NCBI RefSeq assembly: GCF_001590985.1
Contig: NZ_BCTX01000040.1
Location: 1 to 45,924, forward strand
DNA length: 45,924 nt
Reading direction: 5' to 3'
Source: Novosphingobium naphthalenivorans NBRC 102051
Lineage (GTDB): Bacteria > Pseudomonadota > Alphaproteobacteria > Sphingomonadales > Sphingomonadaceae
The notes under the pieces were generated by a model. It saw only the letters and a list, made by a program, of their open reading frames with translations. It made no database searches and was not told the origin of the DNA. The position numbers were made by a program, and so were the translations under genes. This document shows, one piece after another, positions 27,750 through 36,004 of the stretch; the first letter of the stretch is position 1, and every line of letters starts with the position of its first letter.

Positions 27750-27780
27750 GCCGGGGAAGCAGGCGGTCTGCTTCCCCGGC
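27750..27780 (-). terminator. Hairpin after TonB-dependent receptor gene
   Basis: GCCGGGGAAGCAG (27750-27762) pairs perfectly with 27768-27780 across a 5-nt loop, six bases beyond the receptor stop codon. There is no T-run on the minus strand, so termination strength is unclear. Confidence 0.6.
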
Positions 27781-27786
27781 ATCGCA

Positions 27787-30564
27787 TCAGAAGTTGACCT
27801 TCACGCTCGTGAAGAACGTGCGCCCATAGACGTCGTAGGTCGACGGATACGTGTTTGACTGCTCCTGGTTGTCACCCAGGACCGGCGGCTTGCGGTTGAA
27901 CATGTTGTTCATGCCCAGCGCCCAGGTCATCTTCTTGCCGATGTCGACCGAGGCCGTCAGGTCGAAGTAGTCGTAGGCCTTGATCCGGGTGACGGTGTAG
28001 TAGTTGTCCGAACCGTCGTCATGTACCGGTGAGAGGTGACGCCACGCCAGCGAGAGCGTCGCCTTGTCGGTTGCCAGCGTCGCCCGGCCGTTGAGGCGCC
28101 ACTTGGCATAGACATTCGTGCACAGCAGCCCGAACTTACCGGCGCAGTCGTACGAGTCCCCACTGACCGAGGTCCAGGGATCAAAGTTCCAGTGCAACAG
28201 GCGCGTGCCGCTGAACCGCAAATCGAGACGGCTGTCGCTGCTGGACGACAGGTTGAGCGGGATCGAATAGCCGGCATCGAAGTCGATGCCATCGGTCTTG
28301 ACGCCGCCTGCATTGGTGAGGTTGTCGACGGCACCCTCGATCACGTAGCTCGTTGTGTTGCGGGGAAGCAGCGCGCAGTAGCTGGAATCGATCGGGGTGT
28401 AGTCGTTGTCCTCGGTGCCGTAGCAGGCATTGATGAGGTTCGACGTGCCGATGGTTGTGATGAAGTTGTCGATTTTGATGTGGTAGTAGTCGACGGTCAG
28501 TGACAGGCCTGGCACCATCGTCGGCTTGATGATCACGCCCACCGTGTAGGTGTTGGCCGTCTCCTCACGCAGGTCGGAATTGCCGCCGTTGTAGCTGTCG
28601 ATCTGCGTGTCGGTCGTGTAGTTGCCGATCTTGCCTGACGGGATGCCCGAGGCCAGGCAGGAAGCATAGAGATTGGCATTGGTAGTGGCAACATCGCTGG
28701 CACACGGGTCCGACGCGGTCTCGTAGTTCTCAGCGCTGCCGCTGTAGAGATCATTGACGGTCGGTGCGCGGACGGCGCGGGAGAACTGGCCGCGGAACGT
28801 AATATCCTGCACCGGAGCCCAAGCCAGGCCGGCCGAGAAAGTGCCCACCGATTTGGCTGCGGTCGAGTAGTACGAATAACGGGCAGAGCCGTTGAGTTCG
28901 AGCCGCTTGATGAACGGCTTGTCGGCGATCAGCGGCACGTCGAACTCGGCGAAGAGTTCGGTTACGTGATAGCCGCCCGACGTCGGTTCGCTGGCGTTGA
29001 AGCCGATGACGTCACCCGAGGACAGGGCTTCGTCGGGGGCGAAGTCGCCGTGTTCGCTGCGGTATTCAGCGCCGATCGCAAAGCCGGCAGGGCCAGCGCC
29101 GAGATCGAACAGGTCGTCGTTGGTGATCGCGCCGCTCACGACCTTCTCGGTGATCGTCGAGCGATTGACTGTATCGATCGAAATGAAGTCGGCTGCTTCC
29201 TGGCTGATGTTGCCGGCCCCGAAGATGTTGAGCGGGACGCAGCCATTGCTGGTGTCGGAGCAGACCAGGTTTCCGCTGGAATCGTAAGTCGTCAGCAGCG
29301 CCTGCTGAACCCGGCTCGCCGAGACGTTGCCATACTGGTGCTCGACCTGGTGGGTCCGTGCGAACGAACCGTAGACATCGAAGTTCCAGTTACCCGCGAC
29401 CTTGCCACGCGCGCCCAGAAGACCGCGATAGGCCTTGCTGTCCATGACCGAGATGCGGTCGCCCACTTCGGTGAGGCGGCGATAGACCGAGGCGGTCGTA
29501 TAGCCGTCGTTGTCGGTATCGTATCCGGCCAGCAGTGCCTGCGAAGCGGACGACAGGAACGAGGAGTCCACGTCGAGCGCATAGGTCCCCGAAAGCGGGG
29601 TGGGGGCGAGCTGGTTCGTCACCCGGTTGTGGATGAACTGACCTTCACCGTAGAGGGTCAGCGCGTCGCTGACGTCGAAATGGGTCTGGGCGAACAGCAG
29701 TTCGCGCTTCTGCGGAACCTGAAGGTAGTTTTCGGACGCATAGTTGTAGGCATCGGCGGAGGTGTAGGACGAGTAGTCGCCGTTCTGGTCGAACTTGTAG
29801 CGATTGCCGTCGAGCGCGATAGCACCGGCCGGGATGTAGCTGGAGCCACCGGCGACGAGGTTGCCTTCGCCATCGTCGGTCTGCGTCACCGCGGTGTAGC
29901 TGCGGGCCGACTGCTTGATCGCGTTGCGGCGCGCATATTCGCCGTAAAGCGTGATGTTGCCGCGCCCGTCGGCGAAGTTCGTGCCGGCCAGCAGACCGCC
30001 CGAATACTGCGCGCCGTCACCATACTTGGTCAGGCGGTAGTCGGCGTTCGCCTGGAGCCCCTGGAAGTCCTGCTTGGTGACGAAGTTGATGACGCCGCTG
30101 ATCGCGTCCGAGCCGTAGACGGCGGACTTGCCGCCCGTGACGACGTCCACCTTCTCGATCAGCGCGCTCGGGATCGTGTTGAGGTCGACGATCTGGTTGG
30201 TGTCGTAGGACACGTAGCGGTGGCCGTTGACGAGGACGAGATTGCGCTGGGCACCGAGGCCGCGCAGGTCGGCCGTCGCCACGCCGCCACCGGGATTGTT
30301 GGAAGCCGCCGTGGTGCCGGGAATGAGCTGTGGGAAGTCGTTTAGAATGCTCTCGATATTGACTTGGCCCGACAATTCGATGTCGCGGGCCGAAACGCTC
30401 ATGATCGGCGCGGCTTGCTCCAGGTTCGGATTGGTGAGGCGGCTGCCCGTGACGATGATGGCATCGCCGGGGGTGTCCACGTCGGCGTCCTGGGCCTGTG
30501 CGACTGAGGGCAGGCCCATGAGAAGAGTGGATGCCAGCAACAGGCATTTGTTGGGGGAGGTCAT
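27787..30564 (-). CDS. TonB-dependent outer-membrane receptor
   Basis: 925 aa. Signal peptide to about residue 24 (VAQA-QD), a TonB-box-like segment DAIIVTGSR, a plug domain with ATADLRGLGAQRNLVLVNGHR and GSDAISGVINFVTK, and a long beta-barrel ending in a C-terminal Phe (TSVKVNF). The large size and plug type are those of the expanded sphingomonad/caulobacter receptors thought to import carbohydrates, aromatics or other complex organics; the substrate cannot be read. Start at 30564 because AAGGAGC lies six bases upstream; an in-frame ATG nine codons earlier lacks a good site. The gene is preceded by an AT-rich regulatory island. Confidence 0.92.
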   Translation of the reverse strand: MTSPNKCLLLASTLLMGLPSVAQAQDADVDTPGDAIIVTGSRLTNPNLEQAAPIMSVSARDIELSGQVNIESILNDFPQLIPGTTAASNNPGGGVATADLRGLGAQRNLVLVNGHRYVSYDTNQIVDLNTIPSALIEKVDVVTGGKSAVYGSDAISGVINFVTKQDFQGLQANADYRLTKYGDGAQYSGGLLAGTNFADGRGNITLYGEYARRNAIKQSARSYTAVTQTDDGEGNLVAGGSSYIPAGAIALDGNRYKFDQNGDYSSYTSADAYNYASENYLQVPQKRELLFAQTHFDVSDALTLYGEGQFIHNRVTNQLAPTPLSGTYALDVDSSFLSSASQALLAGYDTDNDGYTTASVYRRLTEVGDRISVMDSKAYRGLLGARGKVAGNWNFDVYGSFARTHQVEHQYGNVSASRVQQALLTTYDSSGNLVCSDTSNGCVPLNIFGAGNISQEAADFISIDTVNRSTITEKVVSGAITNDDLFDLGAGPAGFAIGAEYRSEHGDFAPDEALSSGDVIGFNASEPTSGGYHVTELFAEFDVPLIADKPFIKRLELNGSARYSYYSTAAKSVGTFSAGLAWAPVQDITFRGQFSRAVRAPTVNDLYSGSAENYETASDPCASDVATTNANLYASCLASGIPSGKIGNYTTDTQIDSYNGGNSDLREETANTYTVGVIIKPTMVPGLSLTVDYYHIKIDNFITTIGTSNLINACYGTEDNDYTPIDSSYCALLPRNTTSYVIEGAVDNLTNAGGVKTDGIDFDAGYSIPLNLSSSSDSRLDLRFSGTRLLHWNFDPWTSVSGDSYDCAGKFGLLCTNVYAKWRLNGRATLATDKATLSLAWRHLSPVHDDGSDNYYTVTRIKAYDYFDLTASVDIGKKMTWALGMNNMFNRKPPVLGDNQEQSNTYPSTYDVYGRTFFTSVKVNF

Positions 30565-30675
30565 CGGATGCTCCTTATTTTTTTCGGACATTTGGAGGAA
30601 TGGCCGTGCGGCTTGAGGCCTTCCCGGTTACTGCCGGAACGACCTTTTGTGCCATAAGGTAGCAATAATCTTAGT

Positions 30676-30766
30676 TATATTTGCAACTTGAAGTGGTATA
30701 TATGCAACTAATATTTCAATATATTAAATGATTATGATATATATGTGAAATATATTGAAATATTAG
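30676..30766 (-). promoter_or_regulatory. AT-rich operator-like island upstream of receptor gene
   Basis: In an otherwise GC-rich window, 30661-30770 is strongly A/T-rich. It contains an 18-bp perfect inverted repeat, CTAATATTTCAATATATT at 30708-30725 and its complement at 30749-30766, around a 23-nt loop. Next to it are two direct repeats reading AGTTGCA(T/A)ATATA on the minus strand at 30697-30709 and 30676-30688, 21 bp apart. It lies 112-202 bp upstream of the receptor start and is likely its promoter/operator region. The remaining 151 bp to the amn stop (30767-30917) is GC-rich and shows nothing I recognise. Confidence 0.65.
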
Positions 30767-30917
30767 AGAAATGTAAGGTCGTCCTTGTTGCTGCGGTTGG
30801 CGCAGGCGCATGAGCGGCTTGCAGCATTTGGCAGGGCTGGCGCGGCTGTCTGGCCGAGTCTCGGTCAGGCAGCCGTCTTCGATCTGATAAACCAGTCTCA
30901 ACCGTGCCTCTTGGGCA

Positions 30918-32345
30918 TCACCGGAACGGTGGTTCGTTGAACGCGCGAAGCTTGCGCGAGTGGAGGCGGTCGCCCTGTTCGCGCAAGAGGTCGCAAGTGA
31001 TGAGACCAATCTTGAGGTGGCTGGCGATGGCTTCCTCGTAGAAGCGGTTGGCCTGCCCAGGCAGTTTCAGTTCGCCGTGCAGCGGCTTGTCGGAAACGCA
31101 TAGTAAGGTGCCGTAGGGCACGCGGAAGCGATAGCCCTGGGCGCTGATCGTGGCGCTTTCCATGTCGATGCCGATCGCGCGGCTGAGGCTGAAGCGCTTG
31201 GCCGAGGCGGTGTAGCGCAGTTCCCAGTTGCGATCGTCGGTCGTGACGATCGTGCCCGTGCGCATCCGCTTCTTGAGATTGACGCCGCCGCCGCTGACCC
31301 GTTCGGCCGCTTCGGCGAGGGCCTGCTGCACTTCGGCGATGGCGGGCAGGGGGATCTCCGGCGGCAGCACCGGATCGAGCACGTGATCGTCGCGCAGATA
31401 GGCGTGGGCCAGCACGTAGTCGCCAATCCGCTGGCTTTCGCGCAGGCCCCCGCAGTGTCCGATCATCAGCCAGGCTTCGGGGCGCAGCACGGCCAGGTGA
31501 TCGGTGATGGTCTTGGCGTTCGAGGGGCCGACGCCGATGTTGACGAGGGTGATGCCCGAGCGGTCTTCCTTGATCAGGTGATAGGCCGGCATCTGGTGGC
31601 GGCGCCAGGCCGTGTCGGACAGGCGGGCGCGGGCATTGTCGACTGGTGCGTCGAGATAGAGGCCGCCGGCGCCGGACAGGGCGGTGTAGCCGTCCGAGCC
31701 GACCTGCTTGCCGGCCCAGTCCACGAATTCATCGACATAGCGGTGGTAGTTGGTGAACAGCACGAAGCGCTGGCAGTGCTCTGGGCTGGTCCCGGTGTAG
31801 TGGGCAAGGCGCGCAAGGCTGAAGTCGGTGCGCAGGCCGTCGAACAGCGCCAGCGGCAGCGGGTCGTTTTCTTCGAAGACGTGGATGCCGTCCGCGATTT
31901 CATCGCCGATCATGGCAAGGTCGGTGCTGGGGAAGTGCTGCGCCAGGTCCTGCGGCCTGACGGTGCCGATGGCGACGCCGTCGAGGACATAGGGGAACGG
32001 GATCTCCTGTGCCGACCGGCTGACTTCGAATTCCACTTCATACTCGGCTTCGAGCAGCGAGAGCTGTTCGGCGAGGTATTCGGCGAAGAGAGTGGGCCGG
32101 GTGACGGTGGTGCAGTACGTGCCTGCGGTTTCCAGCCGGCCGAAGGCGCGCGAGGCGCGGGCGGCCTTTTCCTGCCCGCGATAGGTCACGCGCAGTTCCG
32201 GATACGTCCAGAGCCGCTCGGTGCGGCGTTCGGGTGGGGGAAGGGTGCCGTTCTCGATGAAGGCGGTCATGTCGGCCTTCAGGCAGGCAACGGCGGCGTC
32301 ATATACGCGGACCAATTCCGCGAGGGTTTCTTTCATCATTTGCAT
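30918..32345 (-). CDS. amn: AMP nucleosidase
   Basis: 475 aa cytoplasmic enzyme that hydrolyses AMP to adenine and ribose-5-phosphate. The N-terminal AMP nucleosidase domain (LWTYPELRVTYRG; TRPTLFAEYL) is followed by a nucleoside-phosphorylase-like domain with LVNIGVGPSNAKTITDHLAVL, MIGHCGGLR, and IGIDMESATIS. Length matches the E. coli enzyme (484 aa). Start ATG at 32345; two further ATGs lie at codons 3 and 4. The 152 bp to rplI contain the rplI terminator and a 13-bp direct repeat, GTGTTGCAGAAAA, 19 bp apart (32402 and 32421), of unknown meaning. Confidence 0.94.
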   Translation of the reverse strand: MQMMKETLAELVRVYDAAVACLKADMTAFIENGTLPPPERRTERLWTYPELRVTYRGQEKAARASRAFGRLETAGTYCTTVTRPTLFAEYLAEQLSLLEAEYEVEFEVSRSAQEIPFPYVLDGVAIGTVRPQDLAQHFPSTDLAMIGDEIADGIHVFEENDPLPLALFDGLRTDFSLARLAHYTGTSPEHCQRFVLFTNYHRYVDEFVDWAGKQVGSDGYTALSGAGGLYLDAPVDNARARLSDTAWRRHQMPAYHLIKEDRSGITLVNIGVGPSNAKTITDHLAVLRPEAWLMIGHCGGLRESQRIGDYVLAHAYLRDDHVLDPVLPPEIPLPAIAEVQQALAEAAERVSGGGVNLKKRMRTGTIVTTDDRNWELRYTASAKRFSLSRAIGIDMESATISAQGYRFRVPYGTLLCVSDKPLHGELKLPGQANRFYEEAIASHLKIGLITCDLLREQGDRLHSRKLRAFNEPPFR

Positions 32346-32429
32346 GGCCGTCTATCGCGCAAATCATGCTGCGCTGCAATAGCTGGGCTTTTTGCATGGA
32401 AGTGTTGCAGAAAATGGGGCGTGTTGCAG

Positions 32430-32469
32430 AAAAAGGAAAGGCCTCCGCTTCCCGGGGGGAGCGAAGGCC
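32430..32469 (-). terminator. Terminator of the rpsF-rpsR-rplI operon
   Basis: On the minus strand, GGCCTTCGCT (32469-32460) pairs with AGCGGAGGCC (32449-32440) with one mismatch and a 10-nt loop, followed by TTTCCTTTTT. This is 29 bp after the rplI stop. Confidence 0.8.
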
Positions 32470-32497
32470 CTGAATTCCTTGACGGTGAAAGGGAAGC

Positions 32498-33097
32498 TCA
32501 GGCTTCCGCTTCGCCTTCGGCCGGAGCTTCTTCCTCGGCCACGATCTCGCCGGGCTCGGCATTGGGATCGTAAGCTTCGGTGAAGCCCGAGGTGTCCTGT
32601 TCGAACATCGCGGCCATGACGTCCACGCCCTGCGACTGCAGTTCGGCTTCGTCCGGCGAACGGGCGACGTTCACCTGAACCGTGACCGAAACTTCGGGGT
32701 GCAGGTTGACGCGCACGTCGAAGATGCCGAGCGTCTTGATCGGGCGTTCGAGCACGATCATCTGCTTGGCCACTTCGGCGCCCTGTTCGTTGAGAGCGTC
32801 GACGATGTCACGCACCGAAACCGAACCGTAGAGCTGGCCCGAGTTCGACGAGGCGCGGATCAGGACGACCTGCTTGCCTTCGACGTTGCCCGAGTGCGAT
32901 TCGGCGGCCGAACGCTTTTCGGCGTTGTCGGCTTCGATCTTGGCGCGGTTGGCTTCGAACAGCTTCTTGTTGGCGTCGTTGGCGCGCAGCGCCTTCTTGT
33001 TCGGCAGCAGGTAGTTGCGCGCGTAACCGTCCTTGACGGAAACGACATCGCCGATGGCACCGAGCTTTTCGACGCGTTCGAGGAGGATAAGGTCCAT
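32498..33097 (-). CDS. rplI: 50S ribosomal protein L9
   Basis: 199 aa. N-domain signature MDLILLERVEKLGAIGDVVSVK and DGYARNYLLPNKKA, long connecting helix (ANRAKIEADNAEKRSA), and C-domain with LYGSVSVRDI and IKTLGIFDVRVNLHPEV. L9 is usually about 150 aa; here about 45 extra residues form an acidic tail (EPGEIVAEEEAPAEGEAEA). Such acidic tails occur in sphingomonads, so I regard it as lineage-specific. It is last in the rpsF-rpsR-rplI operon, 13 bp after rpsR. Confidence 0.96.
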   Translation of the reverse strand: MDLILLERVEKLGAIGDVVSVKDGYARNYLLPNKKALRANDANKKLFEANRAKIEADNAEKRSAAESHSGNVEGKQVVLIRASSNSGQLYGSVSVRDIVDALNEQGAEVAKQMIVLERPIKTLGIFDVRVNLHPEVSVTVQVNVARSPDEAELQSQGVDVMAAMFEQDTSGFTEAYDPNAEPGEIVAEEEAPAEGEAEA

Positions 33098-33110
33098 GGG
33101 AAAGTCCTCC

Positions 33111-33335
33111 TTACTTCACGATGAAGGGCAGCAGGCCGATGTGCCGGGCGCGCTTGATGGCCTGGCTCAGCTCGCGCTGCTTCTTGGCGGAAACCGCAGT
33201 GATGCGGCTGGGGACGATCTTGCCGCGCTCGGACATGAAGCCCTGCAGCAGACGGACGTCCTTGTAATCGATCTTCGGCGCGTTCTTGCCCGAGAACGGG
33301 CAGGACTTGCGGCGACGGAAGAATGCACGTGCCAT
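33111..33335 (-). CDS. rpsR: 30S ribosomal protein S18
   Basis: 74 aa, normal length. Family motifs [34 protein letters not shown] and [30 protein letters not shown] are all present. A single Cys in the N-terminal region means it is the C- (non-zinc) form. It binds S6 and 16S rRNA. Three bases separate it from the rpsF stop. Confidence 0.97.
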   Translation of the reverse strand: MARAFFRRRKSCPFSGKNAPKIDYKDVRLLQGFMSERGKIVPSRITAVSAKKQRELSQAIKRARHIGLLPFIVK

Positions 33336-33338
33336 GGA

Positions 33339-33701
33339 TCAGTTTCCCTCGCGTTCGCGGCGACGGCGGTTGTCGCGGTCGTTCTTGCGCATCATCACCG
33401 ACGGGCCAGCTTCGTGCTCGTCGACGCGGATGGTCACATAGCGGATCACGTCTTCGTTGATCTGGGTCTGACGTTCGAGTTCGGCGACAACGTCACCGGC
33501 GCACTCGATGTTCAGCATCACGAAGTGAGCCTTGCGGTTGCGCTTGATCTTGTACGCGAGGTTCTTGAGGCCCCAGGTCTCGGTCTTGAGGACCTTGCCT
33601 TCGTTGCTCTCGACGATCTCGGTGGCGGCGGCGGCCAGCGCATCAACCTGCGACTGGCTGAGATCCTGGCGAGCCAGGAACACGTGCTCATAAAGAGCCA
33701 C
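33339..33701 (-). CDS. rpsF: 30S ribosomal protein S6
   Basis: 120 aa. [20 protein letters not shown] start, [21 protein letters not shown] core, and a basic C-terminal tail ([13 protein letters not shown]) replacing the Glu-rich tail of E. coli S6. First gene of the S6-S18-L9 operon. The upstream region contains a structured leader and then the second GTGACAC array. Confidence 0.97.
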   Translation of the reverse strand: MALYEHVFLARQDLSQSQVDALAAAATEIVESNEGKVLKTETWGLKNLAYKIKRNRKAHFVMLNIECAGDVVAELERQTQINEDVIRYVTIRVDEHEAGPSVMMRKNDRDNRRRREREGN

Positions 33702-33753
33702 GGCAGCTTCCTTTCATTCATCTAACCGATCGCTGGCTTGTCCGCGGGATTGC

Positions 33754-33804
33754 GGGGCCCCTCCGGCTTTCTTCGGTTTCCCCGAACACGGGGAAGGCGG
33801 CCCC
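33754..33804 (-). promoter_or_regulatory. Structured rpsF leader, possible S6:S18-binding element
   Basis: About 53 nt upstream of the rpsF ATG. On the minus strand an outer GGGGCC / GGCCCC stem (33804-33799 with 33759-33754) encloses an inner CCCCG-tgtt-CGGGG hairpin (33793-33780), followed by a single-stranded stretch containing AACCGAAG and GCCGG. rpsF leaders in many bacteria carry a hairpin with a CCG-containing loop bound by S6:S18 for autoregulation. The CCG triplets here fit that idea, but I cannot confirm the fold. Confidence 0.45.
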
Positions 33805-33854
33805 TTAGCGGATATACCGCGGATTGCAAGCGGTTTGGCACCCGCGGGGCCATG

Positions 33855-33994
33855 TGTCGCAAGGTGACAGGTTGACACGGTTTACACAGTCCAGGGGGAA
33901 AAGGTGTCACTTTGGGCTCCAATGTGTCACCTTGCAGGGCAAAAGTGTCACCTTGCGGCGCGGGAGTGTCACTTTGTGCGGGCGGAAGTGTCAC
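33855..33994 (-). repeat. Phased GTGACAC array 2 with terminal module
   Basis: On the plus strand five GTGTCAC heptamers start at 33904, 33924, 33945, 33966 and 33988 (steps 20,21,21,22). Read on the minus strand they are GTGACAC in the same GCAA(A/G) context as array 1, e.g. CCGCAAGGTGACACTT. The rpsF-proximal end (33855-33903) carries the same terminal module as array 1: TTTTCC, CTGGAC, GTGT, CCGTGTCAACC and GTCACCTTG in the same order. It lies 150-290 bp upstream of rpsF in noncoding DNA. The two arrays are on opposite strands of the window. Confidence 0.88.
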
Positions 33995-34219
33995 CTTGCG
34001 GCGGATGCTCAAACCTGCCGTCGCGCACCGGCCCATGGTGGCACGGTAAGGCGATGATCTTCGGGCCGGGCCTGTGGCAGCAGGCGTTGGAGCGGCGGGG
34101 CGGGAGAGCAGGGGCAGGGACATGCGCCGAGAATACCGCGCGGCGGGGGCTGTAGGAAAATGGTTTCGGCCCGGGCGGAGGCGTCTGCTGTGCGGCCTCA
34201 TCCCCGTCGTCGGGCCTGT
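33995..34219. other. Unassigned intergenic stretch
   Basis: 225 bp between the GTGACAC array and the next minus-strand gene. GC-rich, with no reading frame that I trust, no tRNA-like or terminator structure, and no obvious repeat. Confidence 0.5.
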
Positions 34220-34768
34220 TTAAGCTTCTGGCGCAGCGTCGATGGTTTTGCGGATCTGCGCCACCCAGAATTTGGCATCTTCGTCACGGAAGAAGCATCC
34301 CATCTTCACTTTGACGCCATCCGGCATTTTCAACGTGACAATTGCGGCATCGTAAGCGGGATGGTCGGCTTCCAGTTCCACTTTGGCGATTTGCAGGGCA
34401 GCGAGGGGATAGCGGGTTACGCGGTTCCGCAGCGGGGACTTCCGTCGAAGGGCCGTCTCGCCCGATCTGGCGTCCAGTCTCAGGTCCACTGCAACTCCGA
34501 ACAGCGCGAGCCCGAGAATGAGACCCGAGAAGCCGAGGGGGAGGATCACAAAGCAGATGGTTGCAAAAACGGCCCCCGCGATGGGAGGATTTGCCCAGTC
34601 GACGGATTGTGCACTGTCCCAATAGAGGAAAAGGAAAGGAAGGCAGAGAAGCGCCCAGGGCATCAAGAAAATACGGAGCCAGAGCGGAAACTGCCGTTCG
34701 TAGCAGATGCCATTTTCATCGGATGTGATGGTTTCTTCCGCCTTCCGTGAAAAAACGCGCTTCGCCAT
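34220..34768 (-). CDS. Small membrane protein, function unknown
   Basis: 182 aa. N-terminal charged segment (MAKRVFSRKAEETITSDENG), two hydrophobic segments at about 28-49 and 62-94, then a cytoplasmic C-terminal domain of about 85 residues (VDLRLDARSGETALRRKSPL ... VKMGCFFRDEDAKFW) with a beta-rich, PH-like look. I do not recognise the family. Start ATG 34768; the open frame extends much further upstream but that part is antisense to the cupin gene. It is divergent from the cupin gene. Confidence 0.65.
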   Translation of the reverse strand: MAKRVFSRKAEETITSDENGICYERQFPLWLRIFLMPWALLCLPFLFLYWDSAQSVDWANPPIAGAVFATICFVILPLGFSGLILGLALFGVAVDLRLDARSGETALRRKSPLRNRVTRYPLAALQIAKVELEADHPAYDAAIVTLKMPDGVKVKMGCFFRDEDAKFWVAQIRKTIDAAPEA

Positions 34769-34945
34769 GAATTCAGATCTCGCTTGTGTCTGGAAGTTTT
34801 TGCACGAGCGTTGCCGCTCGCCAAGCGGGACAATGCCGCTCCCCCCTGAAATATCCCCGCAACGCCCGCGCGGCATCGCGGCTGGATGCTTGCCGCCATG
34901 GGTTGCAGGGTGCGGGGCAGGCAGTTGGCAGAAAGGATCGCTTCG

Positions 34946-36001
34946 ATGGCAGGGGGCAAGGACGGCAGGCAGGACGGCAGGCAGGATAGCGGCGCTCCGG
35001 TGACGGGATCGCTCACGCCGCAAGGCGCGCAGAGGGCGAAGCTCGATGCGGCGCTGCGTTCGATCGGGCTGGCCGGACTTGGTGCGCCGCGGCCCTATAC
35101 CGGCGGGCCGCGAAAGGCTTCGGGGTCCGCGCAGGCCGCCGCTCCACAGGCCGCCGCACCGCAGGCGCCGTCGGGCGAGGCGCTCGCGCTTGCCCGGCGG
35201 GACTGGATCATGGGCGTGCAGGAACGGCAGCGACGGCTTTCGGTTCAGGCGAGCGCGCTGATGCGCTGCCGCGATTTGCCGGGGCAGGCTTTCCTCGATC
35301 ACTTCTATGCGCCGGGCCGCCCGGTGGTGATCGAAGGGGCCGTGGATCACTGGCCCGCGCTGGCGAAGTGGACGCCCGAGTACCTCGCGAAAACCGTGGG
35401 CAGCGTGCCGGTCGAATATCAGGGCGGGCGCGAGGGGGCGGGCGATTTCGAACTGGCCAAGGACCGGCACCGGCACACGCTGCCGTTCGACGCGTTCATT
35501 GCCATGGTCACGCAGCCCGGCGGGCAAGGCAACGATGCCTATATCACGGCCTACAACAACGCCGCCAATGCCGCTGCCTTCGCGCCGCTGATGGCGGATA
35601 TCGCGCCGGTCGGGGCCTATCTGACCGCCGATCCGGGGATGCTCTGGTTCGGGCCGGCGGGCACCTTTACGCCGCTGCATTTCGACCTCACCAACAACCT
35701 GCTGATCCAGGTGGCGGGCCGCAAGCGGATCCGGCTGGTGCCGCCTTCGCAGACCTGCTGGATGTACAACCACCGCCACGTCTTCAGCGCGGTGCACGAT
35801 CTTGACGATCCCGCGCGGATCGCGGCCCACCCGCTGGCCCGCAACGTGACGCCTTACGATGTCGAGCTGGGCCCCGGCGATATGCTCTTCATTCCGATCG
35901 GCTGGTGGCATCAGGTGCGCGCGCTGGATTTCAGCGTGATGCTGACCTGCACCAATTTCCTCTGGCCCAATCTCGGGCACGAGGCCTTTCCGCAAGGCTG
36001 A
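34946..36001 (+). CDS. JmjC/cupin-8 Fe(II)/2-oxoglutarate oxygenase-like protein
   Basis: 351 aa. After an Ala/Pro/Gln-rich linker (about 55-80), residues 105-345 form a cupin-8 (JmjC-like) domain. Iron ligands are readable: His245 and Asp247 in FTPLHFDLTNN and His322 in GWWHQV; Lys260 (AGRKRIRLV) and upstream residues may bind 2-oxoglutarate. Members hydroxylate proteins or small molecules; the substrate is unknown. The N-terminus begins with a short repeat (KDGRQDGRQDSG), encoded by a 12-bp tandem duplication. Start ATG 34946 has AAAGGA upstream; an earlier ATG at 34886 is less likely. It converges on the AraC regulator. Confidence 0.85.
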   Translation: MAGGKDGRQDGRQDSGAPVTGSLTPQGAQRAKLDAALRSIGLAGLGAPRPYTGGPRKASGSAQAAAPQAAAPQAPSGEALALARRDWIMGVQERQRRLSVQASALMRCRDLPGQAFLDHFYAPGRPVVIEGAVDHWPALAKWTPEYLAKTVGSVPVEYQGGREGAGDFELAKDRHRHTLPFDAFIAMVTQPGGQGNDAYITAYNNAANAAAFAPLMADIAPVGAYLTADPGMLWFGPAGTFTPLHFDLTNNLLIQVAGRKRIRLVPPSQTCWMYNHRHVFSAVHDLDDPARIAAHPLARNVTPYDVELGPGDMLFIPIGWWHQVRALDFSVMLTCTNFLWPNLGHEAFPQG

Positions 36002-36004
36002 TCG

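Noticed and set aside
30716..31009. Possible 97-aa minus-strand gene overlapping the end of amn
   Set aside because: It starts inside amn, runs into the AT-rich palindrome and has no recognisable domain or ribosome site.
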